Source of the DNA: Pseudomonadota bacterium
Lineage (GTDB): Bacteria; Pseudomonadota; Alphaproteobacteria; Acetobacterales; Acetobacteraceae
Length of the DNA: 5,395 nucleotides
Reading direction: 5' to 3'
NCBI GenBank assembly: GCA_021779655.1
Contig: JAJYAF010000049.1
Coordinates: forward strand, 4,618-10,012
The position numbers and the translations under genes were made by a program. The notes under the pieces were generated by a model. That model ran no database searches, had not been told where the DNA came from, and saw only the letters and a list, made by a program, of their open reading frames with translations. This document shows, piece by piece, positions 1-5,395 of this stretch. Position 1 is the first letter of the stretch. Every line of letters starts with the position of its first letter.

Positions 1-149
1 ATTTCTTCGATCTCTGCGCAAAGGACGGCTACCATGTGGAGCAGTGGCTGGCGGCCGACGAGGCCGGGGCGAGCACACCCTGGCGCCGCTTCCCGGCGCT
101 CGCCAATTTGTTCGGGGAACAGGGCCTGTTCCTGCTGCGCAAAGCTTGA
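1..149 (+). CDS. 3' end of an unidentified protein, possibly a SAM-dependent methyltransferase (partial)
   Basis: An open frame enters from the left edge; the first complete codon begins at base 3 and the TGA stop is at 147-149. It gives 48 residues starting FFDLCAKDGYHVEQWL and ending GEQGLFLLRKA. The composition (aromatic residues, a 'GY-VE-WL' stretch, then a hydrophobic GLFLLRK strand at the extreme C-terminus) looks like real protein. It is reminiscent of the last beta-hairpin of class I Rossmann-fold methyltransferases, but no catalytic motif lies in this fragment, so that is only a guess. It runs in the same direction as the outer-membrane protein gene downstream, with a 146-bp gap that holds its own promoter-like boxes, so co-transcription is uncertain. 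I see no convincing intrinsic terminator after the stop. Confidence 0.7.
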   Translation, partial: FFDLCAKDGYHVEQWLAADEAGASTPWRRFPALANLFGEQGLFLLRKA

Positions 150-176
150 GCCTTGATGCCCAGGGCGGAAAAGCCA

Positions 177-186
177 GGGGGGGGGG
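177..186. repeat. G10 homopolymer tract
   Basis: Ten consecutive G residues lie in the gap upstream of the outer-membrane protein gene, 110 bp before its ATG and directly upstream of a candidate -35 box (TTGAAC, 191-196). Homopolymers of this length are prone to slipped-strand mispairing, and elsewhere they drive phase variation of surface proteins. Here the tract lies outside the coding region, so length changes could only alter transcription or upstream spacing. The exact count may also be a sequencing or assembly error. Confidence 0.9.
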
Positions 187-270
187 AAAATTGAACGGGA
201 CTTTCTGCGACATGTAAAAATTGATAGATTTTTGGCGTTGACATTCCGCATGGCCATTTGCCCGGATAGA
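187..270 (+). promoter_or_regulatory. Candidate promoter region of the MipA/OmpV-family gene
   Basis: This AT-rich stretch stands out from the GC-rich surroundings. TTGAAC (191-196) is followed after 17 bp by GTAAAA (214-219), a plausible sigma-70-type pair. A perfect TTGACA (238-243) lies nearer the gene, but its possible -10 boxes (CGGATA at 263-268, GATAGA at 265-270) sit at non-optimal spacings of 19 and 21 bp. The octamer AAAATTGA occurs twice, at 187-194 and 217-224, exactly 30 bp apart. Which box is used cannot be decided by eye. Confidence 0.35.
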
Positions 271-283
271 TAAATTTTTGAAC

Positions 284-289
284 AGGGGA
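284..289 (+). promoter_or_regulatory. Ribosome binding site deciding the start at 296
   Basis: AGGGGA lies 6 bp before the ATG at 296. It supports that start over an in-frame TTG at 278, which lies upstream of this Shine-Dalgarno sequence. Confidence 0.75.
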
Positions 290-295
290 TCTCGT

Positions 296-1186
296 ATGGG
301 TCGGATTTTTCAACGTTTGAACCGGCGTCCGGCGCTTGATACCAGGTCGCGTTGCGCGCTTTGGGCAGTGATCGGCGGGTTGGTCATCCTGGCTGCCCCG
401 GCGGCGCATGCGCAAACGCCCTCTCCGCTGGCGGAATGGCAATACTCGCCGGGCATCCAGCTCGCCCGCCTGTTCGAGCCCACCATCCCCACCTGGCAGG
501 TCGATCTCGGGATCGGGGTACAGGCCTCTCCGCTTTATCCCGGCGCCGGCCGCTATCAGGTCCGGCCCGGCCCGGCGGTCAATGTCTACTACAAGGATCG
601 CGCCTTCCTCTCCACCGGAGAAGGCGTCGGAGCAAACCTGTTCAGTTTCCGCCATATCCGCTTCGGCGCGGCGATCAGCTACGATCTGGGCCGTTCCCAG
701 CATGACGACGGCAAGGCCCTGACCGGGCTTGGCACCCTTCACGCCACGCCCGAAATCAAGCTCTTCGCCGATTACGTCATCTCGAAATCCTTTCCGCTGG
801 ATATCCGGGTGGATGCCCGTAAGCAGATCTGGGGAACCTACGGCTATATCGGCGATGTGGGCGCCTATCTGCCCATGCCGGGCAGTTCGGAAACCTTTGT
901 CTGGTTCGCCGGCCCCACCGTCACCTGGGCAAGCGGGCAGTATATGCAGGGCTATTTCGGAGTCAGCGGAAAACAGGCGCAGAGCTCGCATTACCGGCGC
1001 TATAACGCCTATGGGGGCCTGGATTCCGCGGGCTTCGGCGTCTCCGCCTCCTGGGTCGTGACCCGGCATGTGATTCTGAACGCAGACATGGCCTATCAGC
1101 GCCTGCTCGGCAGTGCGCAGAACAGCCCGATCACGGATTCACGCAACCAGTGCGTGGGCTCCATCTCCGCGGTCTACAAGTTCTAG
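296..1186 (+). CDS. MipA/OmpV-family outer-membrane beta-barrel protein
   Basis: This is a complete 296-residue protein. Residues 1-39 form an export signal: a basic, Arg-rich n-region (about 1-19), a hydrophobic core (about 20-34) and a signal-peptidase-I-like AHA site before Q40. The mature part (about 257 aa) carries the family pattern of alternating aromatic/polar strands. It has an early VDLGIGVQASPLYPGAGRYQ strand pair, a GEGVGANLF segment, a 'GLG..HATPEIKLFADY' block, 'TWASGQYMQGYFGVS' and a late 'YQRLLGSAQNSPI' segment, and it ends in a C-terminal Phe (SAVYKF) as BAM-assembled barrels do. Family members are outer-membrane proteins; E. coli MipA interacts with MltA and PBP1B, while others affect antibiotic susceptibility or osmoregulation. 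Orthology to E. coli MipA is not established, so no symbol is given. The ATG has a good AGGGGA site. The gene is probably monocistronic, with a strong hairpin about 35 bp after the stop. Confidence 0.93.
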   Translation: MGRIFQRLNRRPALDTRSRCALWAVIGGLVILAAPAAHAQTPSPLAEWQYSPGIQLARLFEPTIPTWQVDLGIGVQASPLYPGAGRYQVRPGPAVNVYYKDRAFLSTGEGVGANLFSFRHIRFGAAISYDLGRSQHDDGKALTGLGTLHATPEIKLFADYVISKSFPLDIRVDARKQIWGTYGYIGDVGAYLPMPGSSETFVWFAGPTVTWASGQYMQGYFGVSGKQAQSSHYRRYNAYGGLDSAGFGVSASWVVTRHVILNADMAYQRLLGSAQNSPITDSRNQCVGSISAVYKF

Positions 1187-1197
1187 CCAAAATGACC

Positions 1198-1263
1198 GCG
1201 ACCGCCGGCGGTATCGCGTCAGAGTCTTCAGCGATTCGCTGAAGACTCTGAACTTTATCTTTG
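1198..1263 (+). terminator. Tandem hairpins after the MipA/OmpV-family gene, probable terminator
   Basis: Two palindromes follow the stop at 1184-1186. The first is a perfect 12-bp GC palindrome, ACCGCCGGCGGT at 1201-1212. The second has perfect 16-nt arms, TCAGAGTCTTCAGCGA at 1219-1234 and its complement at 1236-1251, around one central T at 1235. As RNA it folds into a long stem with a small loop. It is followed on the plus strand by a moderately T-rich stretch (ACTTTATCTTT, 1252-1262) and by nothing T-rich on the other side. This suits an intrinsic terminator for the upstream gene. The near-symmetric DNA could also be an operator for pabB, whose start is about 95 bp downstream. Confidence 0.55.
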
Positions 1264-1346
1264 AGCGCGCAATTTCATGCGTTAGCCTGACGTTTCCGCG
1301 CCAACCAGAACCCACATTGCGCCAGCATCCGCCGCCGGATAAAGCC

Positions 1347-2645
1347 GTGATCTCCGTCGAACTGCCCTATACGCCGCCGGAAGAGGCTTTCGCCGCCTTC
1401 AGCGAAACGCCGGGCCTCGCCTTTCTGGATAGCGCCGCCGTGGGTGATCCGCGCGCGCGCCTCAGCTATCTCTGCCTCGGCCCGACGGCCAGCTTCCCGC
1501 TCGCGGCAGAGCCTTTCGGCTGTCTCAGGCACTGGCTGGCCACCCATCCGGCGCCGACGCGCCCAAGAGGCTGGCCGTTCCCCTTCGCCGGGGGTCTGGT
1601 CGGGTGGATCGGCTATGATCTCGCCCGCGAGGCCGCCGGCACTGCCAGCCGCTTCGCCCCCATGTCCGATCTGCCGGGCGGGTATTTCGGCCTTTATACC
1701 AGACTGCTCGGCTTCGACCTCGCGGCGCGCCGGCTGTTCTACTTGGGGCCGGAAGCAGAGCTGCCGGCCATCCGCCTCAGGCTGAATACGCCCTCCGCTC
1801 TGGCCGCGCCGTTTCCCCGGCTCAGCTGGAAGCCGGAGATGAGCCGCGACGCCTATCGCGCCGCGCATGCGCGGCTGCGCGCCTATATCGCCGCGGGCGA
1901 TATCTATCAGGCCAACCTCACCCTGCGCTTCCTGGCGCCGCGCCCGCCGGACCTTTCGCTGCCCGCCCTCTACCTGGCTCTGCGGCGCTTGAGCCCCGCC
2001 CCCTTCGCCGCCTGCCTCGATCACCATGACTTCGGCCTCGCCTGCGCCTCGCCCGAGCGGTTCCTGCGTCTCACCGCCGAAGGCTCCGTTGAATCCCGGC
2101 CCATCAAGGGCACCGCCGCCCGCGAGGCCGAGCCCGCGCGCGATGCCGCCGCCGCCGCCGCGCTTCGCGCCAGCCCGAAGGAAAGGGCGGAAAACCTGAT
2201 GATCACCGACCTGTTGCGCCATGATCTCGGCCGGGTCTGCGCCATCGGCTCCATCGCCGTGCCGGAGCTTTGGGCGGTGGAGAGTTATGCCCAGGCGCAT
2301 CATCTCGTCTCCGCCGTCACCGGGCGGCTACAACCGGGGCTGGATGCCTTCGATCTCCTGGCCGCCACACTGCCCGGCGGCTCGGTAACAGGGGCGCCCA
2401 AGCGCCGGGCCATGCAGATCATCGACGAACTGGAAGCCGGCCCGCGCGGCGCCTATTGCGGCGCGCTCGCCTGGATCGGCTTCGACGGCGCGATGGACAG
2501 CGCCATCATCATCCGCACGCTCACCGCCACCGCCACCACCCTCTACGCCCAGGCCGGCGGCGGCATCACGTGGGACAGCACGGCGGAAGCGGAGTATGCC
2601 GAAGCCATGGTGAAAATATCGCCCCTGCTGGCGCTCGGCCAATGA
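1347..2645 (+). CDS. pabB: Aminodeoxychorismate synthase component I (PabB)
   Basis: PabB converts chorismate plus ammonia (from the PabA glutaminase) to 4-amino-4-deoxychorismate for PABA and folate; it is cytosolic. From the GTG at 1347 it has 432 residues, near the usual 450. The N-terminal TrpE-like domain (about 1-160) contains GGLVGWIGYD (82-91). The chorismate-binding domain has YIAAGDIYQANL (180-191), SPERFL (235-240), PIKGT (252-256), ENLMITDLLRHDLGRV (282-297), LPGGSVTGAPKRRAMQIIDE (342-361) and QAGGGITWDS (402-411). Lys254 in PIKGT is the residue that in PabB attacks chorismate; anthranilate synthase TrpE has Ala there, so this is PabB and not TrpE. The frame stays open upstream to 1113 but crosses the end of the previous gene and the hairpins, so that extension is unlikely. 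GTG 1347 fits the family N-terminus; TTG 1317 is an alternative, and neither has a strong ribosome site. It overlaps pabC by ATGA. No pabA lies nearby. Confidence 0.93.
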   Translation: MISVELPYTPPEEAFAAFSETPGLAFLDSAAVGDPRARLSYLCLGPTASFPLAAEPFGCLRHWLATHPAPTRPRGWPFPFAGGLVGWIGYDLAREAAGTASRFAPMSDLPGGYFGLYTRLLGFDLAARRLFYLGPEAELPAIRLRLNTPSALAAPFPRLSWKPEMSRDAYRAAHARLRAYIAAGDIYQANLTLRFLAPRPPDLSLPALYLALRRLSPAPFAACLDHHDFGLACASPERFLRLTAEGSVESRPIKGTAAREAEPARDAAAAAALRASPKERAENLMITDLLRHDLGRVCAIGSIAVPELWAVESYAQAHHLVSAVTGRLQPGLDAFDLLAATLPGGSVTGAPKRRAMQIIDELEAGPRGAYCGALAWIGFDGAMDSAIIIRTLTATATTLYAQAGGGITWDSTAEAEYAEAMVKISPLLALGQ

Positions 2646-3409
2646 TTCTCTGGCTGAACGGCGCGCTGCTGCCGGAGGATACCGCCCGCATCCACCCGGC
2701 CGATCGCGGCCTGCTGCTGGGCGATGGCCTGTTCGAAACCATGGCCGCGACCGGAGGGGAAGTGCCGCAGATCATGCGGCATCATGCCCGGCTCGCGGCC
2801 GGCGCGGCGCTGCTGCGCATCCCGTTGCCGCTCACAGCCACCGCGCTGGCGGCGGCCTGCCGCGACCTGCTTGGCGCCAACGGCCTGGCGGAGGCGGCGC
2901 TACGCCTCACGCTCACCCGCGGCCCGGGCCCGCGCGGCTTGGCGCCGGACCCCCAAGCCAGTCCCACGCTGCTGCTTACCGCGGCGCCCCTGCCGCCGCC
3001 GGGCGCCCCGCCGCGGCTTGTCATCAGCGGGATCCGGCGGGATGAGGATTCGCCGCTCGCCGCCGTCAAAAGCCTGAACTATCTTCCGAACGTGCTGGCC
3101 AGGATGGAAGCCGCCGAACGTGGCGCGGACGATGCGCTGCTGCTCAACCGCGCCGGTCGCGTGGCGGAGGCCAGCGCCGCGAACCTGTTCGTCCGGCTCT
3201 CCGGCGAATGGCTCACCCCGCCGGTTGCAGAGGGCGCGCTGCCCGGTATCCGCCGCGCTTGCCTGCTCGAGGCCGGCCGGCTGCGGGAAGCGGCCATCAC
3301 GCCAGCGCAACTACGCCTCGCGCAAGCCGCCTGCCTCGGCAACGCGCTCGCGTTGCGCCCGGTTGCCGCCATCGAGGGCCATGTTCTGCCGGAAATGGCG
3401 ACTCCCTGA
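2642..3409 (+). CDS. pabC: Aminodeoxychorismate lyase (PabC), class IV PLP aminotransferase fold
   Basis: PabC releases pyruvate from aminodeoxychorismate to give p-aminobenzoate, the next step after PabB. The 255-residue protein is of typical length for class IV PLP enzymes. It has the N-terminal DRGLLLGDGLFET block (21-33), the PLP-binding Lys143 in KSLNYLPNVLAR (143-154), and EASAANLF (176-183), whose Glu176 should contact the PLP pyridine nitrogen. The ATG at 2642 shares bases with the pabB stop (2643-2645), so translation is probably coupled and no separate ribosome site is needed. Class IV sequences do not cleanly separate ADC lyase, D-amino-acid and branched-chain aminotransferases; the assignment to PabC rests mainly on the overlap with pabB. 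Its stop is 26 bp from the convergent mreB stop, and this gap holds only weak 4-bp hairpins and no T-run. Confidence 0.88.
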   Translation: MILWLNGALLPEDTARIHPADRGLLLGDGLFETMAATGGEVPQIMRHHARLAAGAALLRIPLPLTATALAAACRDLLGANGLAEAALRLTLTRGPGPRGLAPDPQASPTLLLTAAPLPPPGAPPRLVISGIRRDEDSPLAAVKSLNYLPNVLARMEAAERGADDALLLNRAGRVAEASAANLFVRLSGEWLTPPVAEGALPGIRRACLLEAGRLREAAITPAQLRLAQAACLGNALALRPVAAIEGHVLPEMATP

Positions 3410-3435
3410 ATCGGGTGTCCGCCCCGTTCCGGGAC

Positions 3436-4563
<1,128 letters not shown>

Positions 4564-4571
4564 TTACAGCC

Positions 4572-4653
4572 GGCTTGCCTGCCCCGCAAGGGCATCGCGA
4601 GACGGCTTCATCGCGCCGCGTCGCCCGGGTTGGCTTGCCAGGCCGCAAGGGCC
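4572..4653. repeat. Pair of related short inverted-repeat motifs in the mreB/lipoprotein divergent region
   Basis: GGCTTGCC-TGCCC-CGCAAGGGC (4572-4593) and GGCTTGCC-AGGC-CGCAAGGGC (4632-4652) are near-identical copies with starts 60 bp apart. Each contains CTTGC...GCAAG, which can form a 5-bp stem with a 6-7 nt loop. The second runs into a GGCC-GGCC-GGCC palindrome at 4650-4661. They lie in the 297-bp region between divergent mreB and the lipoprotein gene, which otherwise shows no credible gene. They could be regulator-binding sites, leader RNA hairpins for mreB, or chance in GC-rich DNA. Confidence 0.5.
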
Positions 4654-4715
4654 GGCCGGCCGCCGCCATAGGCGCGCTGAGCGGGAGATTATGCGGTTTT
4701 ACGGCCTGTCCCGGA

Positions 4716-4744
4716 TTGACATTCGTTTCCGATACCAAAAATTA
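4716..4744 (+). promoter_or_regulatory. Candidate sigma-70-type promoter of the lipoprotein gene
   Basis: A perfect TTGACA -35 box (4716-4721) is followed after 17 bp by an AT-rich stretch (AAATTA at 4739-4744, within CAAAAATTAAAAAGG). The -10 match is weak, but the position, about 30 bp before the start codon, and the local AT richness fit a promoter. The nine bases TTGACATTC also occur at 238-246 upstream of the outer-membrane protein gene. Confidence 0.45.
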
Positions 4745-4758
4745 AAAAGGCAACAGAC

Positions 4759-4764
4759 AAGGAG
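4759..4764 (+). promoter_or_regulatory. Ribosome binding site of the glycine-zipper lipoprotein gene
   Basis: AAGGAG lies 9 bp before the ATG at 4774 and clearly fixes that start. Confidence 0.8.
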
Positions 4765-4773
4765 AATCTTCCT

Positions 4774-5004
4774 ATGCGTAAGCTCATCGGCCCGGCCCTG
4801 CTCTGCACGGCGCTCGCCCTCGCGGGCTGTGGCTACTCGCCCGGCCACCGCGCGCTCACTGGCGGCACGATCGGCGCGGGCGGCGGCGCCATCATCGGCG
4901 CGGCCACGGGCTTAGGGCCCGGCACCGGCGCGCTGATCGGCGCGGGCGTCGGCGCGCTCGCTGGCGCCGCGACGACCCATCATCAGCTGAACCTCGACAA
5001 TTAG
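4774..5004 (+). CDS. Small glycine-zipper lipoprotein
   Basis: This 76-residue protein has a lipoprotein signal: basic MRK, a hydrophobic core (residues 4-15) and a lipobox LAGC with Cys19 as the predicted lipidated residue. The mature part starts GYSPGHRALTGG and continues as a glycine zipper (about residues 29-67) with repeated GxxxG spacing, for example TIGAGGGAIIGAATG and GALIGAGVGALAGAATT. Such segments pack as membrane-associated helices. Similar small lipoproteins are common in proteobacterial envelopes and mostly lack a known function; some resemble the N-terminal zipper of SlyB/Pal-type proteins. Residue 20 is Gly, not Asp, so there is no inner-membrane retention signal and outer-membrane sorting is likely. 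It has its own promoter-like box and ribosome site. The polar tail HHQLNLDN ends exactly where transposase-derived DNA begins, so the C-terminus may have been altered by an old insertion. Confidence 0.85.
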   Translation: MRKLIGPALLCTALALAGCGYSPGHRALTGGTIGAGGGAIIGAATGLGPGTGALIGAGVGALAGAATTHHQLNLDN

Positions 5005-5167
5005 GGAGTTCCCCGAACCGCCTGGCCGACCTGGCGCCGCGCCGGCCCTGGACGAGAATATCGAGCATGTTCCCGTCCTGGCCGATCGCGCGGCGCCGCC
5101 TCGGCGTGACCTTCCGTTTTCTAGAAGGTGCCATTTGTTTTCTGCCCTCTTCCGTTTCCTGAACGAG
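5005..5167 (-). pseudogene. Decayed fragment of an IS6-family transposase
   Basis: Read on the minus strand, two frames together resemble the middle of an IS6-family (IS26/IS6100-like) DDE transposase. One frame gives RKRAENKWHLLE (WHL at 5125-5133), matching the family's '..DKWHLDE'. A second frame gives RAIGQDGNMLDILVQGRR (Q-to-R core at 5048-5092) followed by GARSARRFGELPN, matching the usual 'RAVDQDGNVLDILVQ..R...AAKRFFRKLL'. The link between them is 32 nt where about 45 would be expected, so there is a frame-shifting deletion, and the first catalytic Asp of HLDE is Leu. The later D and E residues, both ends and the terminal repeats are missing, so it cannot be functional. The comparison is with the family pattern from memory, not a database search. 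The fragment fills nearly the whole gap between the lipoprotein and acyl-CoA dehydrogenase genes. Confidence 0.75.
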
Positions 5168-5177
5168 GCTGTATAGT
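5150..5177 (+). promoter_or_regulatory. Candidate promoter of the acyl-CoA dehydrogenase gene
   Basis: TATAGT (5172-5177) is a good -10 match 38 bp before the start codon. The best-spaced -35 is poor (TTCCGT, 5150-5155, spacer 16) and lies inside the transposase remnant. GTTT(T/C)CT occurs three times nearby (5116, 5137, 5154), but this follows the remnant sequence and is probably not an operator. Confidence 0.3.
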
Positions 5178-5215
5178 CTCGCGCGGAAACGTCATACGGC
5201 GCTGGAGAAGCGGAA

Positions 5216-5395
5216 ATGGAATTCGAACTCAACGACGAACAGCGGCAACTCTGTGCGGCCGTCGCCGATTTGTGCAGTGGTTTCGATGCCACCTACTGGC
5301 TGGAAAAGGATAGATCCGGCGATTTTCCTGAAGAATTTTATCGTGCCATTGCCGATGCCGGATGGCTTGGCATCGCGATGCCCGAGGAATACGGC
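5216..5395 (+). CDS. Acyl-CoA dehydrogenase, N-terminal part (partial)
   Basis: The first 60 codons are present and the frame is open at the right edge. The start MEFELNDEQRQL, the helical segment to about residue 30, and then 'FPEEFYRAIADAGWLGIAMPEEYG' (37-60) are the classic N-terminal alpha-domain of FAD-dependent acyl-CoA dehydrogenases, which oxidise acyl-CoA to 2-enoyl-CoA and pass electrons to ETF. Full-length members are about 380-400 residues, so only some 15 percent is visible. The catalytic Glu and the FAD-binding motifs lie outside the window, so substrate range cannot be judged. GGAG at 5204-5207, 8 bp before the ATG, supports this start. The composition is slightly less GC-rich than in pabB and pabC. 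Confidence 0.92.
   Translation, partial: MEFELNDEQRQLCAAVADLCSGFDATYWLEKDRSGDFPEEFYRAIADAGWLGIAMPEEYG

Noticed and set aside
278..295. TTG start for the outer-membrane protein six codons upstream of the ATG
   Set aside because: The clear AGGGGA ribosome site lies downstream of this TTG and is correctly spaced for the ATG at 296.
296..412. Twin-arginine (Tat) signal in the barrel protein, from NRRPAL in its N-terminus
   Set aside because: The consensus residues after RR are missing and outer-membrane barrels use Sec. The long basic n-region is simply unusual.
29..1069. Long minus-strand open frame opposite the MipA/OmpV gene
   Set aside because: It is the antisense shadow of a well-supported gene, rich in Gly/Arg/Ala with no recognisable motif. 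Similar shadows occur opposite pabB, pabC and mreB.
1113..1346. Upstream in-frame extension of pabB from a GTG at 1113
   Set aside because: It would overlap the end of the MipA/OmpV gene and run through the hairpins. The extra residues are Arg/Ser-rich and do not resemble a PabB N-terminus.
2145..2162. GCC trinucleotide run in pabB as a possible unstable repeat
   Set aside because: It encodes a short Ala stretch in a helix where relatives also vary. Gains or losses would stay in frame, so it is ordinary GC-rich coding sequence.
3410..3435. Bidirectional terminator between pabC and mreB
   Set aside because: Only alternative 4-bp stems (CGGG/CCCG) are possible, with no T-run on either strand, so it is not supported.
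5021..5099. Direct repeats CCTGGCCGA and GGCGCCGC, each twice
   Set aside because: They lie inside the transposase remnant and reflect its GC-rich coding sequence; I see no separate repeat element.

Overview
The window is GC-rich DNA that looks like an ordinary alphaproteobacterial chromosome. The MreB, the MipA/OmpV-type outer-membrane protein, the PabB/PabC pair and the IS6-type transposase remnant all fit that group (for example Rhodospirillales or Sphingomonadales). No 16S or other marker is present, so the order cannot be fixed. Gene density is high, and I see no tRNA, rRNA, CRISPR array or intact mobile element.

Layout from left to right: (1) the last 48 codons of an unidentified plus-strand gene, perhaps a methyltransferase; (2) a 146-bp gap with a run of ten G, a short direct repeat and promoter-like boxes; (3) a complete MipA/OmpV-family outer-membrane beta-barrel gene (296 aa), followed by a hairpin pair that includes a 16-bp perfect inverted repeat, probably its terminator; (4) a two-gene folate unit, pabB then pabC, overlapping by 4 bp (ATGA), for p-aminobenzoate synthesis from chorismate; (5) mreB on the minus strand, convergent with pabC and without mreC/mreD after it; (6) a 297-bp divergent intergenic region with two related short hairpin motifs and a promoter-like box; (7) a small glycine-zipper lipoprotein (76 aa); (8) about 160 bp of decayed IS6-family transposase on the minus strand; (9) the first 60 codons of an acyl-CoA dehydrogenase.

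The functional themes are cell-envelope biology (outer-membrane barrel, MreB cytoskeleton, small lipoprotein) and core metabolism (PABA/folate, acyl-CoA oxidation). Only pabB and pabC clearly form one operon. I found no convincing undescribed system. The points most worth a second look are the G10 tract upstream of the outer-membrane protein gene, the transposase remnant that abuts the lipoprotein stop codon, the isolated mreB, and the long inverted repeat between the barrel gene and pabB.
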